27,020 nucleotides of DNA from Klebsormidium nitens (lineage: Eukaryota; Streptophyta; Klebsormidiophyceae; Klebsormidiales; Klebsormidiaceae), in NCBI GenBank assembly GCA_000708835.1, contig DF237816.1, positions 1 through 27,020 on the forward strand. Direction: 5' to 3'. A model generated the notes under the pieces. The model worked only from the letters and a program-made list of their open reading frames with translations. It had not been told where the DNA came from and did not search any database. The stretch's first letter is position 1, and every line of letters starts with the position of its first letter. The translations under genes were made by a program, and so were the position numbers. This document shows, piece after piece, positions 11,901 through 21,000 of this stretch.

Positions 11901-14472
11901 CGGACTTGGCTGATGAACAGGAGTGTTCTCGGCTCCACGACATCCCAAATCCCCCACATCTGAAACTGATACCTTAGAACCTTGAGGATCTAAACCCCAC
12001 AAAAGCCTCTCTTTACTTCGAATGTCCATCAAAGCCCCGTTTTCCTGTCGTGCAGATGACCAGGAACGCTGGCGGCTTCAGAATGAGGAGAGCAACTCCG
12101 ATATCGGCCTCTCAAACTCGATCCTCGTGCCCGTCTCCGGGGGAGCCTCTCCCAAGCTGCCACCTGTCAGCGGTAAAGTGGCCGGAGAACCCAATTCCCG
12201 ATACCGGACCCGACCTGCCCCCCCCCCGCCCGTAGGGCTTATGGCACCCCCCCGACGACTCCGTTTGCGGCGGAAGTTGCGGCCCCCGTTCCTCGCCCCC
12301 CGGGGGGGAAGCCCGAGGGGGAGTTGGACGGGATCCGTGGGGCGCGCGTGCTGCTGGTGGAGGATGATGTCACCAACCGGACGGTTGGGCAGCGCCTGCT
12401 GGAGAGCCTGCACGTGAGTCTTTCGGGAGTTGCTTATATGGTTTGTGAGTTGTGAGTTGCCGTCTGACGGCGGTGCAAGTGACTTTGGAACTCGAAGCGA
12501 GCTTGAATTCTGAGAAGCTCTAGGTCCGGGTCTGGAACTTTTTTGTGGTTTGATTGTCCTTTGCTTGCGAAGCTGGCTTGGATCGCTTCAGCGGAGTGGA
12601 AGACCTGACGATGTGAACCCAACGACTAAGATTGAGAATATGCTTGCCATGTGGTTCTGGTGTTTGACGGATATCGAGAAATAGGACGTGTTCGAAAGGT
12701 TTGTGTTTAAACCTTGAAAGTGCGGTGTGATTTCGCAGCTTGCAAATATTGACATGGTTGAAACACCGTATGTCTAGTGAACGTGAGGCACGGAGCAGCT
12801 TTTCGGACCTAAAGAGCTTCTCGATTGTTTGTGGTCGCTGAACTCTCACAATCAGAACCCTCTCCCGCTCTCTTTTTCTGTGTGGCCCAGCTTTCTGTTG
12901 TAACTTCGCTTCTGGCCCAAAGGCGATATCGAGGACCTCTCTCTGAACCTTCTTTGATTTGGCTCTGTTCTGGATACGTGGAACTGTCCGCTTCGATCCC
13001 GCACTGAGAGGTGACCATTTCCAGCGGCAAGGAAGCTTTAGTTTGTGAGGCTTACCCTCGAAAAGGACTTCCCCTTTTCAAGTCTATGGATGGTCTTGAG
13101 TGAGCACATATTTACCGTGCAGCTTAAATCTCGTCCCACGCAGTGCGAGATGACTGTTACGTGCAACGGCAAGGAAGCTTCAAAGCATGAGGGCAAGCAG
13201 GAAATTCGTTTTTGGCGTGATTCCTGAGAAGAACGGACTATGTGAGGATACACAAATGAAAGTGGATTCTGTGAGGAGCACAATGTCATGGTTCTGAATC
13301 GCTTTGGCTTCCCCCACGCAGTGCGAGGTGACTGTCACGTGCAATGGCAAAGAAGCCCTGGAGGCGATGCGGGGCAACCCGGAGGACCCCTTCTCTCTCT
13401 CGGAGTTAGGGGAAGACGAGGAGCTGCCCCCGCGGTTTGACCTGGTGTTAATGGACCTGTTAATGCCGGTTATGGACGGGTTACGAGCGGTGGAAAAGTT
13501 CCGGGACGAGGAGCAGGACCAGAAGCCCCGGCGCAAGCGGATGCTCATCTTTGCGCTCACGGGGAACGTTTCGGGTAAGTTTCAGGGGTTTAGGGTTTCT
13601 GAGTACGTGGTCAGCCTTTGCCTTTAAAAGCTTGACCTGTCACAGGTGGCCACGTGGCAAAGCGGAGCCGTAAGAACGTGTTCGTGTCAATTAGTTCGTT
13701 CTGAAGCAGTCTCCTTTCAAATTGGGCCATCCTTGCGTTTGTAAGTGGGGCTGGAGGTCTTTTTGTTAACCACTTCAGCAGTTTGGTCTGGCGGCAGGAG
13801 CAGAGCAGGAGCAGATGTCCCGGCCTCAGAAGGAGCTCTTTCGTGCACTCTCTTTGAACCTCTTGAGTGAGTTTGGGGGATCTGGCGGGTTTGTCTTTCT
13901 GGTGTATAGGGGGGAGCTTGCAGTATAGTGACTGCAGCATGTTGTTACTAACACGGAGTTGAGGTGATGCTGATAACCAAGCTAGTTCTGATTTAAAACG
14001 AAATGCAGACCGTTCTATTCAGTGGCTAGGTAAGAGTGGGCCAACGATGCACGTTACTCAAAAGGGTCACAGTATGTGTTGCGGCAAACAGGCTTGTTGG
14101 ATTGCTCTGAAATCTGGCTAATTCATGTTTTGGAATCATTTAAGGGCCGCCGAGAGGTTTGGCCTCGGACTCACATATGAGGACTTTCTGCAGTCTTCGC
14201 AGATGATCAATGTGAGCGAGGAGCTTCACAGTTTCGCAACTCATGTCGCCACAAACGCTGTCTACAAATGCTTTTCGACTTCGGCCTTTGCCTCAGACTG
14301 CTTACCCCTTTGTGCAGATGGCGACATGGTCAAGTGTGCCCAAAGTGGCTTCGACGAGTTTGTCAGCAAACCGCTCACTGTAGAGAAGCTTCTCCATCGG
14401 CTGTACGGCGTTTGCAAAACAACGGATCGATTCCCTGGGTTGCGTACGAGCAACTTCGCGTTGCCTTCTTAG
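5742..14472 (+). CDS. Gene A: coiled coil-PAS-receiver (response regulator) protein, ten exons
   Basis: Exons: 5742-5968, 7348-7597, 8230-8403, 9064-9105 (or 9052-9105), 9358-9789, 10290-10433, 11043-11442, 12056-12413, 13322-13574, 14318-14472. Splice phases agree at every junction, giving about 811 aa if one base is added in exon 8. Residues 1-60 are charged and helical (probable coiled coil). Residues about 100-231 form a PAS sensor fold (SPWVVFV, YVSPSAKRLLGW, HPDDVPTML, GQGYVYM). Residues 232-640 are a low-complexity Ser/Pro/Gly linker. Residues about 653-800 are a receiver with the full active site: acidic E659-D660-D661, phospho-acceptor D721 (LVLMDLLMPVMDG), T756 (ALTGN) and K778 (FVSKPL). 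There is no signal peptide, membrane segment, kinase or DNA-binding domain, so it is probably a soluble phosphorelay receiver controlled by PAS. The adjacent kinase gene B is a plausible upstream partner (inference). The family is clear; the exact orthologue is not known to me. Confidence 0.85.
7348..7597 (+). CDS. Gene A exon 2: N-terminal half of PAS domain
   Basis: Acceptor TGCCCCCAG|A completes R76. Residues 77-159 carry the PAS core: DMLILSATSPWVVFV, then YVSPSAKRLLGW, then a HPDD-containing helix. The donor is AAT|GTGAGT in phase 0. The 632-nt intron that follows holds nothing recognisable apart from the 39-bp duplication next to its acceptor. Confidence 0.88.
8171..8229 (+). repeat. 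Tandem duplication of the acceptor flank before gene A exon 3
   Basis: TTTCCTCTGCGCTGGCGCA (from 8172) is repeated as TTTCCTCTGTGCTGATGCAG (from 8210), about 39 bp apart. The second copy carries the acceptor used by exon 3. Confidence 0.7.
8230..8403 (+). CDS. Gene A exon 3: PAS middle plus repeat-derived tail
   Basis: Acceptor GATGCAG|ATG; donor GGG|GTAAGT; 58 codons (residues 160-217). The first part, with RRMRRDRSYVAVQGTGRILG, reads as PAS beta strands. The last roughly 20 residues (AWMELLVAEAEPAPPSGVG) come from a DNA unit that recurs three more times, degenerate, in the downstream intron, so the tail of this exon may be exonised repeat. Confidence 0.8.
8344..8910 (+). repeat. Four tandem copies of exon-3 end plus donor in gene A intron
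   Basis: Copies start near 8344 (inside the exon), 8487, 8670 and 8846. All share CCGAAGCAGAGCC-like DNA and the peptide VAEAEPAPPS or a close variant. The first three keep a GGGGTAAG donor (GT at 8404, 8549, 8729); the fourth has GGAGTAGAG. Spacing is about 145-180 bp. Confidence 0.88.
9052..9105 (+). CDS. Gene A exon 4: last PAS strands, small exon
   Basis: Encodes VQIIDLAGQGYVYM, a typical final PAS strand. Two acceptors four codons apart are in frame: AAAG|GCG (exon from 9052, adding ASRQ) and CCAG|GTC (exon from 9064). The donor ATG|GTCAGT is weaker than its neighbours. The exon was placed by phase and by PAS continuity, so it is less certain than the others. The next intron is 252 nt. 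Confidence 0.6.
9358..9789 (+). CDS. Gene A exon 5: Ser/Pro-rich linker
   Basis: Acceptor TTTTTGCAG|TCC and donor GAA|GTGAGG, 144 codons (residues 232-375), phase 0 at both ends. Low complexity with many Ser, Pro, Ala and Gly and several basic-Ser motifs (RRAS, RRKGS) that could be phosphorylated by Ser/Thr kinases. No fold recognised. The reading frame stays open into the 500-nt intron to about 10260, so intron retention would give a longer frame. Confidence 0.85.
10290..10433 (+). CDS. Gene A exon 6: linker
   Basis: Acceptor CCCTTGCAG|CAA, donor ATG|GTGCGT, 48 codons (residues 376-423). Ser/Gly-rich with no recognised fold. The 609-nt intron that follows has 36-bp tandem units immediately before its acceptor. 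Confidence 0.82.
10925..11042 (+). repeat. Tandem units before the acceptor of gene A exon 7
   Basis: Units 10925-10960, 10961-10996 and a diverged 10997-11042 share a TTNTTGG/AATTCCGGAT start and TGCAAAAGCTTT-like core, and end in TTACAG, ATCCAG and CTGCAG. Each end is a potential AG acceptor; the last is the one used. Confidence 0.7.
11043..11442 (+). CDS. Gene A exon 7: Ser/Gly-rich linker
   Basis: Acceptor TTTCTGCAG|AAC, donor CTGG|GTGAGT in phase 1; residues 424-556. Begins NSAERLRTLSHRSS and is then dominated by Ser, Gly and Pro, with a more acidic end (SVDYESVLDASGLVG). The 613-nt intron behind it holds nothing I recognise. Confidence 0.85.
12056..12413 (+). CDS. Gene A exon 8: linker end and start of receiver domain, with frame break
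   Basis: Acceptor TCGTGCAG|AT completes D557. The 5' part reads DDQERWRLQNEES in one frame. The 3' part reads GELDGIRGARVLLVEDDVTN in another frame, one base out. The second frame is open back to 12177. A base missing from a homopolymer (C run near 12218-12227, C run 12247-12253, or G run near 12302) or a small unrecognised intron would reconcile them; the removable GT-AG pair 12173-12276 (104 nt) has the right length class but a poor acceptor. The donor CAC|GTGAGT is in phase 0. Confidence 0.75.
12995..13200 (+). repeat. Two degenerate copies of gene A exon 9 start within the preceding intron
   Basis: Copy 1 (about 12995-13050) keeps GAGGTGACC and GGCAAGGAAGCTTTA. Copy 2 (about 13131-13195) keeps the acceptor CCCACGCAG followed by TGCGAGATGACTGT and GGCAAGGAAGCTT; its peptide CEMTVTCNGKEA matches the true CEVTVTCNGKEA. 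The copy-2 frame ends at TGA 13225-13227. Confidence 0.88.
13322..13574 (+). CDS. Gene A exon 9: receiver core with phospho-acceptor Asp
   Basis: Acceptor CCCACGCAG|TGC, donor TCGG|GTAAGT in phase 1; residues 677-760. Contains FDLVLMDLLMPVMDG, where D721 is the predicted phosphorylation site, and IFALTGN with the conserved Thr. Compared with a minimal receiver there is an acidic insertion (about residues 695-712) and a basic stretch (about 741-749). Two degenerate copies of its 5' end lie in the upstream 908-nt intron. Confidence 0.92.
14318..14472 (+). CDS. Gene A exon 10: receiver C-terminus and stop
   Basis: Acceptor CTTTGTGCAG|AT completes D761. GFDEFVSKPL supplies the conserved receiver Lys (K778), followed by the last helix (LLHRLYGVC) and about 20 tail residues before TAG at 14470-14472. 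The preceding 743-nt intron (13575-14317) shows no gene. Confidence 0.88.
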
Positions 14473-16024
14473 TAGGTGGATGCATAGGTCTTCTTTTCTT
14501 TCTAGAGGCATGCGTGAGTGGTCTCAGCATGGGTCCAAAGTGGCCGGACATAGCAAAGGGGGTGGGCTGTAGGTGAGAAAGCGACTGTACAAAGCGTTGC
14601 CCGTGATGAGATACTTGAGACGGGGGCATGGAACAGCTAAACGAATGTTGGGCATTAAGTATGAGCCAGCATTTGTTAGTGGTTGAAAGCGAACCCTGTT
14701 TGCGGCTTTGAGTACTAATGCCGGCGTTAGTTACTAGACAACTTGACGTAGGGTCGGTCGTTTAGCAGTTTACTATTAGGAAGTTTCGCACGAAATGCTT
14801 ATTGTTTGCATCAGTAACTCCAGTACGCCCTTAAGGCACCTAATGTCCGTTTGGCATTTGTAGAATAAGGGACATCGGAGTATTGCCTGGCAAAGTCAAA
14901 GTAGCACATGTTTCAAGGTTTCGTGGACGATCAGTATCTAATAGATTTGCGTTGAAAACACAGAGGTTGTTGGCCATTGCTCGATTTCGGATCTGCAATC
15001 AATCAATCACTAAGTTGCATTGCTTGCACTTGGTGTATGTAAGTCTGGCCGCCTTGTCATTTCGAGCTTGTATTGCCCGTCAGTTTGTGTCGAGATTGTC
15101 CAACAGATTACTTGGATCGTCGGGCTGTAAACTCGCATGCAAGACCAGGAAATCGTTGAGTATCGCATGAACCACACTAAATTTTACCTTTGTCACGACA
15201 TGCGCGAGCAGGCCCTTTTCGCAACCGTACGTGATTCAATGCACTAGCTCCGGCTACTACATGGAATCGATGCGAATCGGCTTACATGAAACATCATGAC
15301 TATAAGAGTCACGTACAGTGACACTCTTGAGTCCTAGCGCTCAGCTGCTGCCGTGACGCGGGCGCGCCTAGCTCGATCATGCATCGCTTGCCTCACTGAG
15401 TAAAGTGCTTACTAAGTATCCTCTAGTACCGGCCGGTCACGAGACCTGCCGCGCGCCATGAGCGACGTTCCCCCGACGGTCACGGAGCTAGTTATTGAAT
15501 ATACAAAGCATGCGAGTACGACTCCAATCAATCAGCACATAAGTTAGTATACCGTATACTAATATATATGTAGTACAAGTGACTCACTGCCAGAGTAGTG
15601 ACAGTATGTCCAATTATTGATGATTGATTGAGCCCCCGCGCGCCTGGCCTATACCGTCTATAAGATTCAATGCAATGCCTGGCAGGTCACTTAAGTTTAA
15701 GTTTCGCCGTATACTACTAAAGCGGCCAAACTTGAAATTGCATATATATAGGCTTTTTGATCGATATCATTGGCGTACATTTAACATATCACAATGTGCC
15801 GGGTTTGATGACGTCTCTTTGATGGTCTCTTTTCAAATACCTACGCCGCAACCAAATATAGGCCATAGGCTTCTCATGGCACACAAATGTTTTGAAGTTC
15901 GTGAAAGTACATGCCAGCTAGCGGGCCCAGGATCAACACACTTCCCTATCAACCTACCGGGCAAAGCCTCAGGGGCCCGCACCGAACGGCCAGCCAGCAA
16001 CTCTGCGCAAGAAAGGTTTTGACT

Positions 16025-16218
16025 CTGGCGCCAGCCAGGGGAAAATTCGCCGGAAAATCCTGGCGGCCGGCCAGGGAGGACCGTAAGCGGGCAAGCAGCC
16101 CGCCAGGATTTGACGTTTTTACCGGAATTTTGAATTTTCCAGCCAGAAAAACCACTTTTTTACCGGAAAATTTTCAAAACCAGCCAGGATTTACCGGAAA
16201 AATCCTGGCTGGCGCCAG
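16025..16218. mobile_element. Short palindromic element with CTGGCGCCAGCCAGG ends
   Basis: CTGGCGCCAGCCAGG at 16025-16039 is matched exactly in reverse complement at 16204-16218. A second perfect hairpin, arms 16180-16192 and 16200-16212, lies at the right end. The interior repeats TACCGGAAAA-like and CCAGCCAG-like motifs. No coding capacity and no clear target-site duplication, so a MITE-like or foldback element is the best guess. Confidence 0.6.
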
Positions 16219-16440
16219 GATAAAAAATACAAATATAGGATCCACTTGCGCGGAGTTTACCTTCGGTGATGGCTCCTGAAGCCTATCCGAACTCTACGTA
16301 TCATGAGTATCAACAGTAGCTTTCAATCGTGGCTCGGACCCTCCGTCTATGTCATGCACAGCCTCTGTAAGTTCGAAGGGGCTATGAAGATCTCGAAAGG
16401 CACCGCCTTGATTGCACGCGCGCCGTCCGCCGTTAGCCAA

Positions 16441-16465
16441 TACTATAACAATAACAATAACAATG
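16441..16465 (+). repeat. (AACAAT)n microsatellite
   Basis: ATAACAATAACAATAACAAT lies immediately before a CpG-rich patch (about 16475-16610). Confidence 0.7.
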
Positions 16466-17400
16466 CCTGTAGCCTTACTCAGCGGCTGCAGCGTGCGCGG
16501 CCGCGCCGGGCCCGGCCCTGGCAGCACGCGGCGGCTGCGGCCGTGCAACCGTAACGGTCCGCGGCCATAGCCGCCCGCGGGCTCCGGCGCGGCGCGGTCC
16601 GATCGACACCCGTTAAGTTGCCAGCTAGTACGTGATTTCGTAGATCGACGGCCGAGATTAGACTTCCCATGAAATTGTCTGGTGCGCGAGCAGGGGTTTG
16701 TTGACTGGCTGGTCTGCAACTGCTGCAACTTGCCGGGCGCGCACCAGGCTGGCCGGACCCGTGCTGACCAATCGACGACGAGCTGCAGGACTCGACACCC
16801 TAGCAACGCCACTCAAATCATAGAGGCCCTATTATTCTGAGGATGACGTTGGTCTGACATCCAGCTCCTGATCCTGTCCCGTGTTACTGAGTGACGATAA
16901 GTATGAATTGGAAAAGCCAGCAATCATTGAATGATTTACACTGAGTCATGAGCTGCTAGCTTTGTTTAATTGCTCTATGCAGCCAGTGTACTTGACCTAG
17001 TTCGCAAGCGGCCTGCACCTGAGGCAATGTGTATCCGATCGTAAAGTCCTGTGCACGTGTCGATCCGTGGCCACGTGAAGTTAGCATGACTTAAAACTGA
17101 TCCAATTGGCGGCAGTCCAGCCTGAGCTCCCTAGTACCTAAGCTCAGTTGTGAAAACCGTCATAGATGGTCAATTTATCTTCTTCACACAGATATTCGTT
17201 TTGCCAGCAGGCTGTTGCAGGCTGTTGCTTAGTCACCGTGACGATTGAGTCACTGAGTGGCCAAGCGCTCAAAAGGGACTACAGACAAGGCAAGGACATG
17301 ACAACTTCTTCAGACTGCCTGGCATAAGGATAGCTGGCGGCCCCTTTCTTTATCAATACATCATGCCAGCTTGTTGAACGATGCGGATGCACGCTTTGGC

Positions 17401-17409
17401 TATATATGG
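17401..17409 (+). promoter_or_regulatory. Possible TATA box of gene B
   Basis: TATATATGG lies about 400 bp upstream of the gene B ATG and 254 bp upstream of the duplicated ATG at 17655. Position and sequence fit a plant TATA box, but no transcript data support it. Confidence 0.35.
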
Positions 17410-17560
17410 TGGATTTCTGCCCAACAGTGGGTTTAAGGACGTCCAAGAAGCTCTACGGCGGGTACAACGATTCTCTGTCTGATGACCTGAAACATGGGGA
17501 CATAGCTTACGTAGGAGCTGGCTGACTCTGCTGAAGCATTGTGAACTTTACGTTTGTGAA

Positions 17561-17863
17561 GGAGAAAGAGAGACTGCAATTGAAGGTTGCAAACTGTGGA
17601 GAGGACTATGATTCGCAGGTAAATAGGAAGTTGGGGCCCTTTCTGGGAGAAAAGATGGTGGTTCCTATAGGTCCCCTCAGAAAAGCGTCCCAATGCTCTG
17701 CTTTGCGGGAGAGAAAGAGAGACTGCCAAATCATAGGTTGGAAAGTAGGGAGAGGACTATGATCTGCACGGTTGAGTAGATACTTGGGGGCCCTTTCCTT
17801 GAGAAAAGATGGTGTCCCTGATAGAGCGCCTCAGAAAGGCGTCCCAATGCTCAGCTTCGCAGG
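17561..17863 (+). repeat. Two-unit tandem duplication of the gene B start region (~149 bp)
   Basis: Unit 1 (17561-17709) and unit 2 (17710-17863) align over their lengths: GAGAAAGAGAGACTGC, GAGAGGACTATGAT, a GGGGCCCTTTC block, GAGAAAAGATGGTG and GCGTCCCAATGCTC appear in the same order in both. Unit 2 carries the start codon used in the gene model. Confidence 0.85.
17655..17762 (+). other. Upstream ATG frame in gene B leader (duplicated start region)
   Basis: A 35-codon frame begins MVVPIGPLRKASQCSA, almost the same as the gene B start MVSLIERLRKASQCSA, and ends at TGA 17760-17762. It is the first copy of a tandem duplication. If transcription starts near the TATA at 17401 it would act as an upstream ORF; otherwise it is an unexpressed relic. 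Confidence 0.5.
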
Positions 17864-18042
17864 AGGGGACTGGCGAACCACCCGAAGCGGGCATGAGTGC
17901 GCTTACCTCAGCAAGGAAGTCAAGCACCAGCTATCCTGCGCCAGACTTAGAACAGGGAGAGGATGTGCAAGCGGCACCAGGGCAGAAGAAGAAAAGGTTT
18001 CTGAAGAAGTATGACATTCTCTTCCTTCGGCTGGCAATCATG
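17809..18042 (+). CDS. HK1: Gene B exon 1: cytoplasmic N-terminus and start of TM1
   Basis: The ATG at 17809 (AAG before it, G after) opens 78 codons: MVSLIERLRKASQCSA, a Ser/Ala/Pro-rich segment, then the basic KKKRFLKKYD leading into TM1. The donor ATG|GTGAGC is in phase 0. The start region is the second unit of a 149-bp tandem duplication; the first unit has its own ATG at 17655. The 875-nt intron that follows holds nothing recognised. Confidence 0.78.
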
Positions 18043-21000
18043 GTGAGCAAATAGACAAGAGAATGCTTGGACTTGACACCACAAGCTGTCCCTATCCATA
18101 AATTTAGCAATCTAAGTGATGAACCTTCTGATATGATGAGACCTTATCACTCAATTTCCTTGTGCATTTTATTGGCCCCAGTCCTTGCATCCTTCTAACC
18201 AAATTGGTAAAGACACAACTCTACACCTTCTTACACTTGGTTTCCTAACTGTCAGTCAAATGGATCGAAGCTCAAACACGGGCAGGCAGTTCTTTCGAAT
18301 CCGGTTACGTTCTCACTTCGAAAAGAAATACCGCCTAAGTCAAATGTGCTATAAGGCATTGCCAGAAGTCACAGGCTGGCCTTTCCAAAATGAACCTACT
18401 TTTCTGCGATTGCTGGCTGTGTATTCGAAGGACTTCTTATCTTCTGCGTACATGCTAACTTGACCAAGCCTAGCAGGCCTACTCTACCAGCTCCCCTTCA
18501 ATGCATAGGGCATTCTAGTCAGCGGAAAGAGGACTAAAGCGGACCAGTCAATGGTGCCACAGATAGGCCAAACTCAGTCTCAAATCAGCTAAAGCCTGAA
18601 ATCCCCCGACCTGTGGTTGTAGAGAGCTGCAGTTGGAGAATCGCTTACGTATGGTTGTCAAGGGTGAATGATCCAAGACTTTTCGTGTTTGTCCAGAGGT
18701 CCTCAGATTTGAAGTTGAGTCACAAATTAGGTCCTAGCCTCAAGGAACAAACAGACGCGCAGGAGCCACGTACGAAACCCATTGGCAGAGTCTTCTTTCT
18801 CCGTACGCGAAATCAAAGAGAGTTGACTAAGCATCGCATATCTCTTTTATTCATTTTTTTCCGAGCACTTTTGCTACTGAATGTAGATCTCTGACGAACC
18901 GCTCTTCGCGTGTGCAGTTTACGCTGGCCTGCCTCCTATCAGGCAGCACCGCCCTGAGTTTCTTCTTGAGCAGCGCAAGGTGCCGCGACTCGCTGACTCA
19001 GCTCGTCCAGTCGTATCAGAACGACCTCATCGAACGAACTTCGGACGACGTCTTCAATCTTTTCGGGAGTGGCGAACTTTGCGCGAGGTTCTTAGTGGGA
19101 TCCATGCAAAGGATCCACGCTGCGCGAATAAATTGGACGAACGACACCATAGATGATCTGGTAAGCTTATCTGAGGCTATGGTTTACCCTTCCTGTTCTA
19201 GTACCTGTTAATATGTACTGCAGGGCTTCCTTCATACAAACCGGTCGTTTCACTATGGCCTACTTCTCTTCTTTGCAGCTTTTGGCTCGAACATAGTGAA
19301 ACTTCTGCTAAATTTCTATTCAATCTGGTGTTGAATGGCTTACTCGAGCAGGGAAGGTGCTTTACAGTGCACAGAATCAAGCTCAATCTATTCCAAATGG
19401 CAACCTCTGATCAGTCATGACACAACCGCATGAGACAGTCTACGGTGGGTTTGATCAATGCTCTTAAACGCCGAAAGAGTATCGCAAGTAGCACAATCTG
19501 TGGCTTGAAAGGTCGAGCAGAGGAATTGGACTCTCTTTGATTTCGAGAGAGGTTTGCAACTGGCAAATTCTGTCGTTTGAAAGGTCGAACAGAAGAGGGA
19601 ACTCCTGTGAAAAGGCGCCTTTGAAAGGCCTGCGGCTCCGTTGTGATGTGACACTTATCGTATCTGCAATCGAAGTCGGATTCACATTGCGCATTCCGAG
19701 AACAGCTTTTCTGAAGAGTGCACAAATGATAAGGCGCTTCGCAGGCGCCTTTTCAAGAATGGAGCGTCATTGGCGTCGCTTAGTGCAAGACCGCCAATAT
19801 TTTCGCCGCAATATTTTCTCCGCGCTATTTTCACCGTAAGATTTCCACCGCAGATCAAAGAAGCAATCTTCGGCACCTTCACCGACTGCGCTCAGACGTC
19901 CTCGCTCGGGTTCTTCAAGGGAGACGGCACTTACATTTCGATCAGCTCGAGTGACAAATTCACGCTGGGGAATAGTACTACGTCAAGTCGTATCCAAATG
20001 ATGTTCAACAACGAGACGACGCCCGCAGGTCAACTGCCTCGAAGGTTTACTACGGTGAGGCATATGTTCTAACGTGGCTTGAAAATCGCTTTGAAGCTGG
20101 ATTGTGCTGTCTGGAAACCCTTCCATCTATCGCCATTGTGCTGTCCGCAAAGCCTTGTGCTGTCGTATTAAAGTGTGGAAGAACTTCAAGGGTGCGCAGA
20201 CTTATGCGCTTCAGTGATCGGTTTCGAACGCAGCACGTTTACCAGATCGACAATAGACGAAGTTTCCGCCCTTATTCACGGTTGGTGGAACGGAAGCTAG
20301 CTAACCAGACGTGAACGGTCCTCGCCTAGAAGAAGGACAGCCAACCAATTGACTAACCAGCTGTCTTGGTTGACGATGGTCTCTTGCTGCAAAAATCTAA
20401 TAGCCGACCATGCCAGGCAAAGCAGGAGTTGATTTCAATCACCTGCGCACAGCGGATTTTTAAGGGCTCACGGTGTCCGCCAAAGCTCCAAAATGACTAC
20501 TTTCCTAACCACGCTTTGTTAGAGAGAAACTAGTACTGGAAGTACGCGGCTCTAGTTTGACCCACGAGTTAAGGAGCCTGAAAGAGCCGATACCAACCAT
20601 GCTCTTCAGGGACGGGCAGACTTTCCACGCATTTGGCGCCCTGTCAATCAATGAGACTGGTCACATGAAATCATTGATCAGATGCTCTCACAGTACCGAC
20701 ATCAGTGCAGATGCGAAAATTTCGCCTAGCTCGCTTCGAATATTGTGCTGGATATTCGTTCACCTACGCTGGAAAATCTAGCATGTTTACCCGTTTAGCG
20801 CCAAAGAAGCAGAATTTTGCACTTGCAACTTGCACTGTTCTTTTCGCAGCTTACCGATCTCGCGCAAACGTTTTGGACAATGAAGGATTGAGAGAACTCT
20901 ACGAAATCTTTACAAGAATCCCGAGGGCCACTCTTACCGGAAACACGGGCTCTCTTGCTTTGTCGGCCATTCAGAAGCCACTTTCGGACGTCTCGCTACA

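Larger units (their letters stand above)
14473..17400. other. Intergenic region between genes A and B
   Basis: Holds the gene A 3' end, the palindromic element at 16025-16218, the AACAAT microsatellite and a CpG-rich patch (about 16475-16610, GCGGCCGCGCCGGGC-type sequence) about 1.2 kb upstream of gene B. No further gene recognised. Confidence 0.55.

Noticed and set aside
12173-12235. 63-nt GT-AG segment with a C-rich tract ending CCCGTAG, as an intron
   Set aside because: Its length is a multiple of three, so removing it does not repair the frame break before the receiver.
20520-20730. Open frame with THELRSLKEPIPTMLFRDGQ, considered as an extra Cache exon
   Set aside because: Exons 3 and 4 join in phase without it and the Cache fold is continuous across the join; no good acceptor precedes it.
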